Source: Centroberyx gerrardi (taxonomy: Eukaryota; Chordata; Actinopteri; Beryciformes; Berycidae). Taken from it: a stretch of 64,000 nt of DNA. The DNA is taken from contig NC_136017.1 of NCBI RefSeq assembly GCF_048128805.1, positions 10,891,807-10,955,806 of the forward strand, written 5' to 3'. Below the pieces are notes generated by a model. That model was not told the DNA's origin, did no database searches, and saw only the letters and a program-made list of their open reading frames with translations. Position 1 is the stretch's first letter, and every line of letters begins with the position of its first letter. Of this stretch, positions 55,224-64,000 are shown one piece after another. The position numbers and the translations under genes are program-made.

Positions 55224-55439
55224 CAAAACAACTGCAGCAGCCACAGAGACTCGTCTTTCTCTTTGGAGACAGATAAACAGGCGCACACACAACAGAGTTC
55301 AGTATGAGTTCAATCTGCAACCTACTTCTTTATACCTCCTCCTGCAATTTTAACAAGAGTTTTTCAAAGAGCAGGAGGAACAGCAGAGTCAGAAATATTT
55401 TGTTAATGACTTCAGATATCCTAAAGGTAGGCAGCGTAG

Positions 55440-55629
55440 AACTGGGTCAAATGGAAGTAGGAAAATAATTCTTAGCTGTTAGTGCTGAAAGTTTAAACTT
55501 ATTTAAGTCAGTTTAGTCGATTTTTCAGTGACTTATCGGACACTATCTGAACCCCACCCATCTGGCGCTCCGAGGAGGTTAAAACAAACGCTAAAAATGA
55601 TTGGAGAATACTATTTGACCTAGGTCTAG
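55440..55629. mobile_element. MITE, family A, fourth copy
   Basis: Left ACTGGGTCAAATGGAAGTAG, right AATACTATTTGACCTAGGTC, with inner GAAAGTTTAAAC and CCCCACCCATCTGG blocks as in the other copies. Confidence 0.6.
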
Positions 55630-55739
55630 GCAACAGAAGGAGAGCTTATGACCGGTCTGTCCTGTCCTCTGACCCCGGCTTTAGCACTTAGCACTGCAAA
55701 CAGTGTGAGATAATAGATAGCAGCACTCACCAGTATGGT

Positions 55740-55790
<51 letters not shown>
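55740..55790. repeat. (GT)n microsatellite
   Basis: Pure GT tract of about 50 bases. Confidence 0.9.
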
Positions 55791-56624
55791 GCATCCAAAT
55801 CAATATTCATACAATGGCAAACCGAACAGACAAAGCAATGATGGAAAGTCAAAGGGCCAACAGCAGTTCTCAAAAGGTCAATTTGGTTTTCACATCTTTA
55901 AAGTCGCCAGGAAATGAAAAATGCCTCTTTCACCTTCATTCTCCACATCATAACACACCTATTTAACAATAAATGGCAAAACAATTTACAGTTTTTTTTT
56001 ATTTTCTCACACTTTTTTACATCAAAATCCCATTACTTTTACTTATTATTATGGATTTTGAGTGGTTGGGCACTGGTAGGCGTATAGAAAAATTCCCACC
56101 GATAATACCATCACAGATTTTTGTTTTGTTTGCTACATGGTATGCTGGTGGATTTTAGGTGTGAAAACCCTGTTTCCTTTTCCTAAAACACCATGGAATT
56201 TATTCATTTTGAACAATCTGTAATTTGTGACTGCACAAGATTTTGCACAAACCATTTTTAAACTTTTGAACAGCAAGTCCAGCCCCAACATCCTGTTTCA
56301 ACCAGAAATACAGCAAATTATGTAAGCAAGACACCATGAAAAAGCTGTTTCCTTGTGACTTTAACAAACAAAATTCTGAAAATGGTTGCAAGCAGGCTCT
56401 CATGCACACATCACAGGGGTTCTTTGACTTGTTTAAGCCCTTGAAACAAAATGAGTAACTTCAGTCTCACCTTAAAAACTAGACTAAAGGCCATGTGGGG
56501 CCCTGAACCGCAGCTTTAACACACCCTGACCTGGAGCTTTGGACTGGACAGAAGTGCAGCCAGAAGCAGCAGCCAGGATGAAACGCTGATCCCCAACCCA
56601 GGATTTGGGGTGAGGGAGGAAGGG

Positions 56625-56660
56625 AAGAAGAAGAAGAAGAAGAAGAAGAAGAAGAAGAAA
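56625..56660. repeat. (AAG)n microsatellite
   Basis: About twelve AAG triplets, followed 65 bases on by a CA tract at 56725-56771. Confidence 0.9.
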
Positions 56661-56725
56661 GGAAGGAAGAGGAGAGGATGGAAAAGCCTCATGGGACAGG
56701 CAGGGGACAGCTGCTGGGCCAAGCA

Positions 56726-56771
<46 letters not shown>

Positions 56772-57276
56772 ATCAAAAGCTGTGGATCCAAAGCCTGGAC
56801 AGCTTCTGGTCTGATCCTCAGGGAGCCGTGACATGAACACTAGCAGTGTCAGGCACAGAGACAGCTGACTGGGTGGAGAGACAGATTGCACGTCTCTCTC
56901 TCTCTCTCTCTCTATCCGAAACGTTTCCCCATTTAAATTCACAACAGATAACTAGTTGAAGCCTGTATTTTCCTCAGGCCTCCTCCACTCCAACACAGAC
57001 AAACTGTCACCCCCCCTCCTTTATAAAAAATAAAACAACACAAAACACATTATCTAGCTGACAGGTAATATTCAGTCTGTCTGCGTCGTCCTCTGCCTGT
57101 TGAGCGGCCTCATCTATAGAAACTCCATATGATGGATGTTGGGGGGCGCGCGCAGGGGCGTGCACGGTCACTGCAAACCAACACAGTCACGACCTCGGTC
57201 CAGCTTCACCCAGACCAAACCGCCGCCCTCCTCGGTTAGCGCGCCCGGTCGATTAATGCCGTAAACAAACACTCAC

Positions 57277-57440
57277 CTGACCAGAGCCACCGGCGGAGCC
57301 GCAGGGTAAACGGTGTGTTCAGATGGACAAATGTTCCCATCACATACTGGCGACGCAAAACATCCGGCCAGGCTGCAGCGTGACCCAGCCGAGCTGCGTC
57401 AAGCCGCCGGGAACTAGCGGAGCGACTTCCGCTCTGACGC
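57277..57440 (-). promoter_or_regulatory. zc3h12c: Probable zc3h12c non-coding first exon and promoter
   Basis: On the minus strand a strong donor TCAG|GTGAGT closes at 57277 a GC- and CpG-rich stretch in otherwise AT-rich sequence. An ETS-type GCGGAAGT lies near 57423-57430 on the same strand. The link to the coding exons is inferred from strand, position and the gene structure known in mammals. Confidence 0.4.
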
Positions 57441-59536
57441 TGTGTCAAAATAAAAGCATAGCTACATACCCGGTATGTGTCGAGTTTAGAATTAAGTTTT
57501 AGTGGTGTAAGCAGAGGTGACAAAGTATTTACCGTAAAGTTACGTGGAAAGTGTTGCTATCTGACGCAGCGTGTGTATTCTTTTGTTTTGAGTATTTCTT
57601 ATATGTGGGGATTAGGTGTTGTGTGTCTGTTGGTCAGCAAAATTTGATATATGTGATTCACAAAAGTATTACAATAAAATTCTCAAGCTTCCACTTCCCC
57701 CAGAAGCCAAAACAAGAAACATTTTTGTTTTAATATTTTTAAGATTACTAACTTAATATAATAGTTACGTTAAGTCAGTAAAGTAATAATAACTTGATGT
57801 AGAATAGGTTATATAGAGCTCGCTTCTGTAAGTGTGTCATTCTGAAATACAATACAATTAATTTCACACTTCACCAATATAACGACAGAATCCTCCATGC
57901 AATACCTTTGCTATTTGAAAATGCAACACATTTACCATGTCACCATATAAGTTTCAGGTTATAATAAACAAAACAGTGTGGTGTCATAGCTCATGGTAGC
58001 TGATTTTTTGTCTCTGGCTGCTGAGAATCGCTGGCTCTATTTGATATCCAAATAGCTGATGGTGACTTTATTCAGACATTTTAGGATCTCGGAGAATCAG
58101 TGGTTCCTGTTTTGCACACACCTTGACGTCCTTGCTGGACTTTTATTTTGAAATGTTTTTACGCCTCGTAAAGAGGAAACAGTATTGTGGAGTATCGCGG
58201 CTAGCTTGGATCTGCTGGAAGTGGTGGGAAGTGGGATGGGCAATTACAGGCACTACAGCGCCATCATGTGGTACAATGAATAATGGAAAATATTCTCTAT
58301 GCAATATTCACATTTTTTAACTTTTAACACACAAAAGGTGCACAGATTGATGAGTGTTACATTTGTATGATATGAGTGACGTGCTTACAGTCAAGTAATC
58401 CATATTGAAGTAAGAAATTGTGACTATCAACTATAGGCCTGTCAGCAGCATGTTTATATAACCCCACAATTGTGTATATCCTATTTTATTGCTTTATTGA
58501 TGTCTTATTGCTCATTTTCTATTCTGTGAGTATATTCCAATTTTCTTTTTTTTCCCCGGCTTAAACTTCTTACTTTTGCTGCTGCAACAGCCTAATTTAC
58601 CTACAGGGATCAATAAAGTTTCATCTTATCTTATGACAGCTGCCTGCTGGACTGATATCTTTCTTCCTCCCTGTCAATCACACTGCAGTTTACACCCAAT
58701 GCTTGCTCTGCCTTTTCCTCTCCATTGCACCAACTGGAAGTCCAGAGAGTCAAAAATCAAAACTAGAATCAAAATATACCAAATCAATGTGATTCTGAAT
58801 GTGGGAGGGCTGTGAAAGCCAACATTACATCTATTTTGTTTACCAGTTACCAGTATTGGCCCAGGTCCTTTATTTGTTCGGGCCATAGCACACCACAGTC
58901 GGGCCGAAGTTGTTTCACCATGCAGATGGAAACTGACAGACTACATAAAAGCAAGTGATGGTTAAAATGCATCAGCAAATTGCAAAGCAGCTTATTCATT
59001 GATTTATTGATATGGATTTCCCCTTAGACATTCGACAAATCAAACCTCTTCTCTGTCGTTGGTTACATCAGACAGAAAATACCCTCCTTCTGACCACAAA
59101 CTCTGAAGGTCAGTACAAGATATAGAGATCATACATACAGTATTTTCCACTTTTGATTGTGGCTGGAAAGGAAAAAAAATGCCTCTCATCTGGGCCAAAA
59201 TCACTGTAGCTGATGATACTTAAAAATCACAATATTTCAAATGACTGAGGGTCTATGTCTGCATAACATGCAACAAGTCATGTATTTTTTCCATACTTTT
59301 CCCAGACCATTTGCCCGCCACACTTGTTTTCCATACTTTCCTGTGCAATTCCCAAACTTTTCAAGACCTGGAAATGATCAAATAAACTCCCCATACTCTT
59401 CCAGACTTGCACAGCAACCCTGTGGTCTGGATAGTGTAAGAACTGAGGTCAGCGCATATGGAACAGATCATATTTATGGTTCAGACACTTCTAGCGTATT
59501 AAAGAGAATGACACCACACTGTAAATTACTTAAGAT
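57441..59536. other. Spacer between zc3h12c and the kinase gene
   Basis: AT-rich, no gene seen. One retroposon tail lies at 58598-58640. Confidence 0.5.
58598..58640 (+). repeat. Retroposon 3' tail
   Basis: CTACAGGGATCAATAAAGTT followed by TCATCTTATCTTAT, the plus-strand form of the tail seen at 48325. Confidence 0.5.
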
Positions 59537-59542
59537 TTTATT
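59537..59542 (-). terminator. Candidate poly(A) signal AATAAA of the kinase gene
   Basis: AATAAA on the minus strand about 3.3 kb after the stop codon. Other AATAAA words lie near 60350, so alternative ends are possible. Confidence 0.35.
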
Positions 59543-62500
59543 CAATGGAAAAAAAGACCTTCAGGAAAATACAATAATTCCCATAGTACACACAGAGAGG
59601 ACATAAATTAGAGAGGCATGGCAGAGAGACATCTGAGGAAAAAAAACATGTCGCCTGGCACCTGGGTGGTAGAAAACATCTGATCAACGTTGCTGCAACG
59701 CTGCCACACAGCCAGGGGCGCACTGTGCACTATGCAGGGTGGAGGAGGAATCAGTGAAATCACACTCTTGAGTTGTTGAGCAAAGGTCGACGGTTATTCC
59801 TGTACACGAACCTCGAAATGATAGTACAAAAAGGGAATAATACAAAATACAAAAAAAGGGAAGAAAAAAAACAAACTTGCCCTCAAAATAAACCATAAAT
59901 ATTCATATCGATGCACATTGGTTTAACAAAACAATTGCTTCTGTAAACATTTTCAACGTAAGGAGTGTGCATTACAATTTAAAAACCACTGCAGTCGCAT
60001 ACTTATCTGAAGGGTTATACATGATAAAAAACAATTGCAGAAAACAAAACTAAAAACTAAGTCTCCCGAAGTTCAACATATGCCGCTTAGTTCCCGCTTT
60101 CTGGAGTGGTTTTTTGTAACACTGTTATTAAAAACGTGCGACTTCTTGCCTTCGCGGCTTTTCACAGAAATCATCAGAAAGTGAAAAGCGTCTCGTTCCA
60201 AAAATGTTGCCCAGCTCTCACCCAGGACGTCCCACCTTGGACAGGAAAGGCACCGCCTTGACTAAGAGGAGGGTCAAAGAGTCGAGTTTAGGGTGGAGGG
60301 GTGGGGTGGTGCAGGGGTGGGGGGTGGGGGGGTGAAACCTTGGGTAGTTTATTTATTTTATGAAGTTGTCACACATACACGCACGCACATGCACACACAC
60401 ACACACACACACACAAGTCCAGGATGGTCTCTACATTTTGACAGTGGAGTGAGACTGTCTAACATCCAGGAGATCCGTAAAGAAAAGCCAAATATTGACA
60501 AACAAGTGCAGTCCTGTCATTCAGGTTTCAGAGAAAGAGGGGAGGAGGAGAAAAATATAATGCAGAGATACAATACAATTCTGGGATGTAGGTAACTGTC
60601 CAGTTGTAGAAGCGTGTTCATCTCCTCGATCCAAATCGGATCAGGTAAACAAACTAGAATGTAATTGCCTGTCTGAAGCCCCAAAATGGCAAGAAGAGGT
60701 CCAATATTGAATCACATGGTTGGTTCAAACTAAAGTGTTCCTACAGTACGCAGAGCCCAGACTTCTTCACTTTTCACCTGTCAAACCCCACTGAGGGTTT
60801 TCTTCAGCTGGAGACCTTTCTAAGGCAACGGTTAAGCTGAACATAAAACTCATTCAAGATACAGAGTTGTATGATCTTAGACTTCTCGGCGCTCCGAGCG
60901 AGCGCCACTTTACCCAGAGGTCTTTGCACGCTGCGTTCACGCCCCTTAACATCACTTCTGCCCACTGGCCCGTCATGCTACCTTAACGGCCACCTGCTAA
61001 TTCTGCATGTCTAATTCACAGTTTATCCTAGCCCTACTTATGACTGAGGCTGAAGGAAAAATCCACCCTAAAACACCTAAAACTATTGGTGTTGTATCTT
61101 GCATTTCTGGACCCATTTTGTTGTTTGGTGGAGTATTTTTCATTTTCCACTGGATAAACGGCCAAAAGTAGTGCTGCTACGATGGAGTTTGATAGCAGAA
61201 AATGTTTCAGCGATCTGAAACATCAACATCTTTCTAGAGTCCCCATTTTGTACCGCCATTCAACAATCTTACAGGTAGAAATCCATCGTAAAAGAGGCAG
61301 AGAGACCAATTTCTCCACCGACAGAAGCCTCAATAGACCAGAATGCAATGCAGCAACAAGACATGTTGCGTTTTGAGTAAGGGGCACCACGTTTTCTCAA
61401 GAGAAAAAACTTGCCATCTTGCACTTACTCCACCTATCGATATCGCTCTCTCCACCTACATCTATAAGCCACAGCTGGAAGCAACAAGTTTAGGCATGCT
61501 CTCTGGGGGTTGTCGAAAGGCATTCTGGGAAATGTAGGAAATCACTAACTGAAGTCGAAATAGATGAGGCAGGTTGAGGCAAAGTGGGTACACACAACAA
61601 CACTGTAAGAGTATTTGAGGGTGGATTTTTCCTTTAAAAATTCCTTTGAGGGTGCTTCCTGCATCTTAAGTGTTATTTACGTGCAGCAAGTCACATACAA
61701 AACGTACAGTGTATGAACGACGGGGGATAATTCTGCTGATGATACGAATGCAACATTCGGTCATAAACAGGGCTACTTCTGTCCAACACCACCCATGCGA
61801 GGCAATGTGGCACGTGGAAAAGTTGAGAAAGTGTCTGGGAAACCCTGGGGGAGTCCGAGTCTGCGGCCCGCAAGGTTACTGCAGTGAGTATGTACAGTAC
61901 AAGCTAAACGAAGTCCATATCCAATACCCTGTATCTGATGGATATATCAAGGAGGTTCCTAAAAAACCAAATAGAACATCGATCAATCTTCACTTTAAGG
62001 AGAAGAAGGCAAAAAAGTGAAGAGAGACAAAAAAGCAGATTTGCATGTCAAGCAGGGGGAGAAAACGGTGGCTGTGATGTTTTGAACTAGTGTGTCTCTA
62101 AGGAAATGCTTGACATGGAAATTGACCCTGGTGGGAAAACGGTGTAAAGTTTACCTGAACATGACCTGTACTAAACACAGCAACGAACAGCTAGGACCGG
62201 CTGACGGTCTGGCACGTATTCGCCTTCTGCAATGCATCGATGGCTGCGTCTAGCCGTTCTTTTTTCCTCTCTCGCTTTCATCTCGTCTTTCTCAGTCATT
62301 CGCATGCTCAGTGTCTCTCTTTCTCTCTCTCCCACACACACACACAGACACACTATGCTAAATTTTACTATGACACATATAGGTTTACCATCAACAGGCA
62401 ACGGATCCCACGTCCCGCAGTGGAAGAGGAGGGGATTGGCTCAAAGACGGAGCAGCCGGGGCCGGGGGTGAGAAAGACCTGGAGGCTCGCGGGGGTTTTC

Positions 62501-62875
62501 TGTCGCCCTACTGTAATGGACTAGCACTCAATGGACTTGTGACGATGCACACAAACAGAAACCCCACCCACCCACCCCTACCCCGCCCAATGGATAACTC
62601 ATGCCCACCCCATCCCAACCCTTCCCCCTTTCAAGATTACAGTCCAAATATTGTTTTCATGCCCGAGCCGGCGAGAGGAAGACATCCCTCCGTCTCGAGG
62701 CTTAGCGAGGGTTCGTTTCTCCGGTTCAGGTTCGAGGTTGTGTACTCTTCTTCTTCTTCTTCGTCGTTGTTGTCGTCGTCGGTTATCGTCACAATCGTCG
62801 TCCGTTGGTCGCTGCTTAGGTGTGTGGTCGTCGTGGTGTCCGGCGCGTTTCGTGCGTTGAGCGTCCGCGGCTCGG
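59543..62875 (-). other. Probable long 3' UTR of the MAP4K4-type kinase
   Basis: Follows the stop codon at 62878-62876 without further coding signal. A 3 kb UTR is usual for this kinase group. It holds a CA tract (60385-60415), a MITE (61053-61634) and a TTC/GTC triplet-rich part (62748-62785). Confidence 0.45.
61053..61634. mobile_element. MITE with AAGGAAAAATCCACCCT ends, in the probable kinase 3' UTR
   Basis: AAGGAAAAATCCACCCT at 61053-61069 is exactly inverted at 61634-61618, with further partial pairing inwards (GGTGTTGT against ACAACACT). The right border carries TTAA. Length 582 bases, non-coding. Confidence 0.75.
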
Positions 62876-63759
62876 TTACCAGCTCATCAGGGAAGTGCGT
62901 CCCAGGGTCATGAAGTAGACCTGGCTGGCGCCGCCAGAGCGCACAGAGGCAAAGAACACCTAACAAGACGGGGGACACAAAAATACACAGTTAAACAAAG
63001 GAAAAACATTTTTAAAAGACAGTTGGAAAGTAGAGAGGGAGACAGCAGGATAGAAAGCAGGGCAGAAAGCTAGGGATTGGGCCGGTGGGGTTCCAGAGGA
63101 TTTTACCAGTCGACCATCTGTGACCGCTGCTGGCTGGGACGGGGTTTGTTCTCACCTTGTCATTCCTCTCACAAAGGAACTTGAGTCTCTGCGCTCTCTT
63201 GTGCATGAAGACGCCGTCCAGGTGGCCGGTCTCCACAGAGCGGATCTCTATGGCCTTCTCTCCCCAGCCCATGATCTGGTTCGACCTAATGTAGGCTGCA
63301 CAGACACAGAGGGAGGGTGTGTGTGAGGTGTGTGTCGTTCCTGCACCCTTACATAGGTCTCCGTGTTGGGATGTGTGTGTATGCACATGCTCATACTTCT
63401 ACAAATAACAAAAAGTATGACTTTTTTATTGCTTTCATCCGCCAAGCAATATAGTTCCATTACCAGTAGGAGCGGTGAATTTCGGTTAGCGCATTAATAA
63501 CACTTATGTGGTCACAGATATGCATTTATTGGGTATTTTACAGTGGTTTCCCAACATTCGTATGAGCGGGACCGTCCCATTCTAGAAATGTCCACCTACC
63601 CACTGAGGTGGGCATCTCTCCCCACTGCAGCACCACGTCCTTGGTGATGCGTCCGTAGGTGTTGACGTAGACGCCCTCGTCCTCGTAACACACCAGCAGC
63701 TCGATCCCGTCCGTGTTGGGCAAGATGATGATGGCGTGCGACTGGATGTTGGTCTGGAT
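62876..63759 (-). CDS. map4k4: MAP4K4/TNIK/MINK-type kinase, last three coding exons (CNH domain end)
   Basis: Minus-strand exons 63759-63600, 63295-63156 and 62959-62876 (TAA at 62878-62876) join in frame. They encode the C-terminal end of a citron-homology (CNH) domain: [75 protein letters not shown], then [20 protein letters not shown] with the ending RTSLMSW. GCK-IV kinases act in JNK, Hippo and cytoskeletal signalling, and the CNH domain binds Rap2-type GTPases. The ending LGRTSLMSW resembles MAP4K4 more than TNIK or MINK1, whose ends I recall as LNRN-type. The kinase domain and linker lie beyond the right edge. Confidence 0.85.
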
Positions 63760-63929
63760 CTGAGGAGACGGAGGGAGGGATGGATGGAGAGGAAGAGGGG
63801 GAGGAACAGGAATGGGATGGATAGAAAGGGGTGAGAGGGGTGGGTAGGAGGGGTGAAGGAATAAAACGGGGAGAAGGTGAGAACAGAAGAAAGAAGATGT
63901 ATGATAGAAGGCAAAGTGAGAAATTAGAC

Positions 63930-64000
63930 CAGGGGTTCCCAAATGTTTTCATGTCAAGGACCCCCAAATAGATGCGCATTAGACCACCATTTCAAAGGAT
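63930..64000. mobile_element. Likely hAT element end, cut by the window edge
   Basis: CAGGGGTTCCCAAATG followed by AAGGACCCCCAAATAG is the typical start of widespread hAT elements. The rest lies outside. Confidence 0.45.

Larger units (their letters stand above)
47768..57276 (-). other. zc3h12c: Long 5' intron of zc3h12c (inferred)
   Basis: If the first exon ends at 57277, this 9.5 kb is intron. It is rich in CA/GT tracts (50003-50038, 51166-51200, 51316-51352, 52736-52772, 55178-55221, 55740-55790, 56725-56771), GGA/AAG tracts and transposon copies listed separately. A GC-rich, CpG-containing part at about 48660-49110 and 52380-53200 could hold another promoter. No ORF there resembles a known protein. 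Confidence 0.45.

Noticed and set aside
61670-62020. A 116-codon plus-strand frame in the kinase 3' UTR region
   Set aside because: Opposite strand to the probable UTR, no domain, ends in a Lys-rich tail from AAG-rich sequence.

Overview
The window reads as a teleost fish chromosome segment. Genes are split into short exons with GT/AG borders, long CA/GT microsatellites are common, and small DNA transposons and tRNA-derived SINEs of fish type are scattered throughout. Sequence alone does not give a species. Five protein-coding loci are supported. On the plus strand: the 3'-terminal coding exon of a TRIM-NHL (TRIM32-like) gene (70-2496, cut by the left edge), a complete hemopexin/Wap65 gene (CDS 3835-8598, 10 coding exons, 445 aa), and a complete radixin gene (CDS 14180-33403, 14 coding exons, 581 aa). 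On the minus strand: a complete zc3h12c (Regnase-3) gene (CDS 47698-43126, 5 coding exons, 984 aa) and the last three coding exons of a MAP4K4/TNIK/MINK-type kinase (63759-62876, cut by the right edge).

Layout: 1-3150 TRIM-NHL exon and 3' UTR; 3600-9100 hemopexin; 9100-10750 intergenic with a LINE/SINE tail and a GT/poly-G tract; 10750-36480 radixin with a likely non-coding first exon near 10971, a 7.5 kb first coding intron and a 3' UTR with two candidate poly(A) sites; 36480-42930 repeat-rich spacer; 42930-57440 zc3h12c, with a 9.5 kb 5' intron leading to a likely GC-rich first exon near 57277; 57440-59540 spacer; 59540-62876 probable 3' UTR of the kinase; 62876-63759 kinase exons; 63760-64000 intron.

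The genes are not one pathway. Hemopexin is a secreted heme scavenger, radixin links actin to membranes, Regnase-3 is an RNase that limits inflammatory mRNAs, and the kinase belongs to the GCK-IV group that also acts on the cytoskeleton and stress signalling. Two neighbour pairs look like conserved synteny: radixin next to zc3h12c (also neighbours in human 11q22.3), and hemopexin next to a TRIM-NHL gene (human HPX lies beside TRIM3 at 11p15.4).

I found no new defence, toxin or mobile gene system. The most interesting observations are a decayed tandem copy of a radixin exon inside the following intron, an intron bracketed by complementary (AC)n and (GT)n tracts without a polypyrimidine run, a radixin that lacks the polyproline stretch, a TRIM-NHL protein with a long disordered linker where TRIM2/3/71 carry a filamin domain, a histidine-rich Wap65 N-terminus, and several MITE families, two hAT-like copies with exact 8-bp target duplications and one MITE family found directly upstream of two different splice acceptors.
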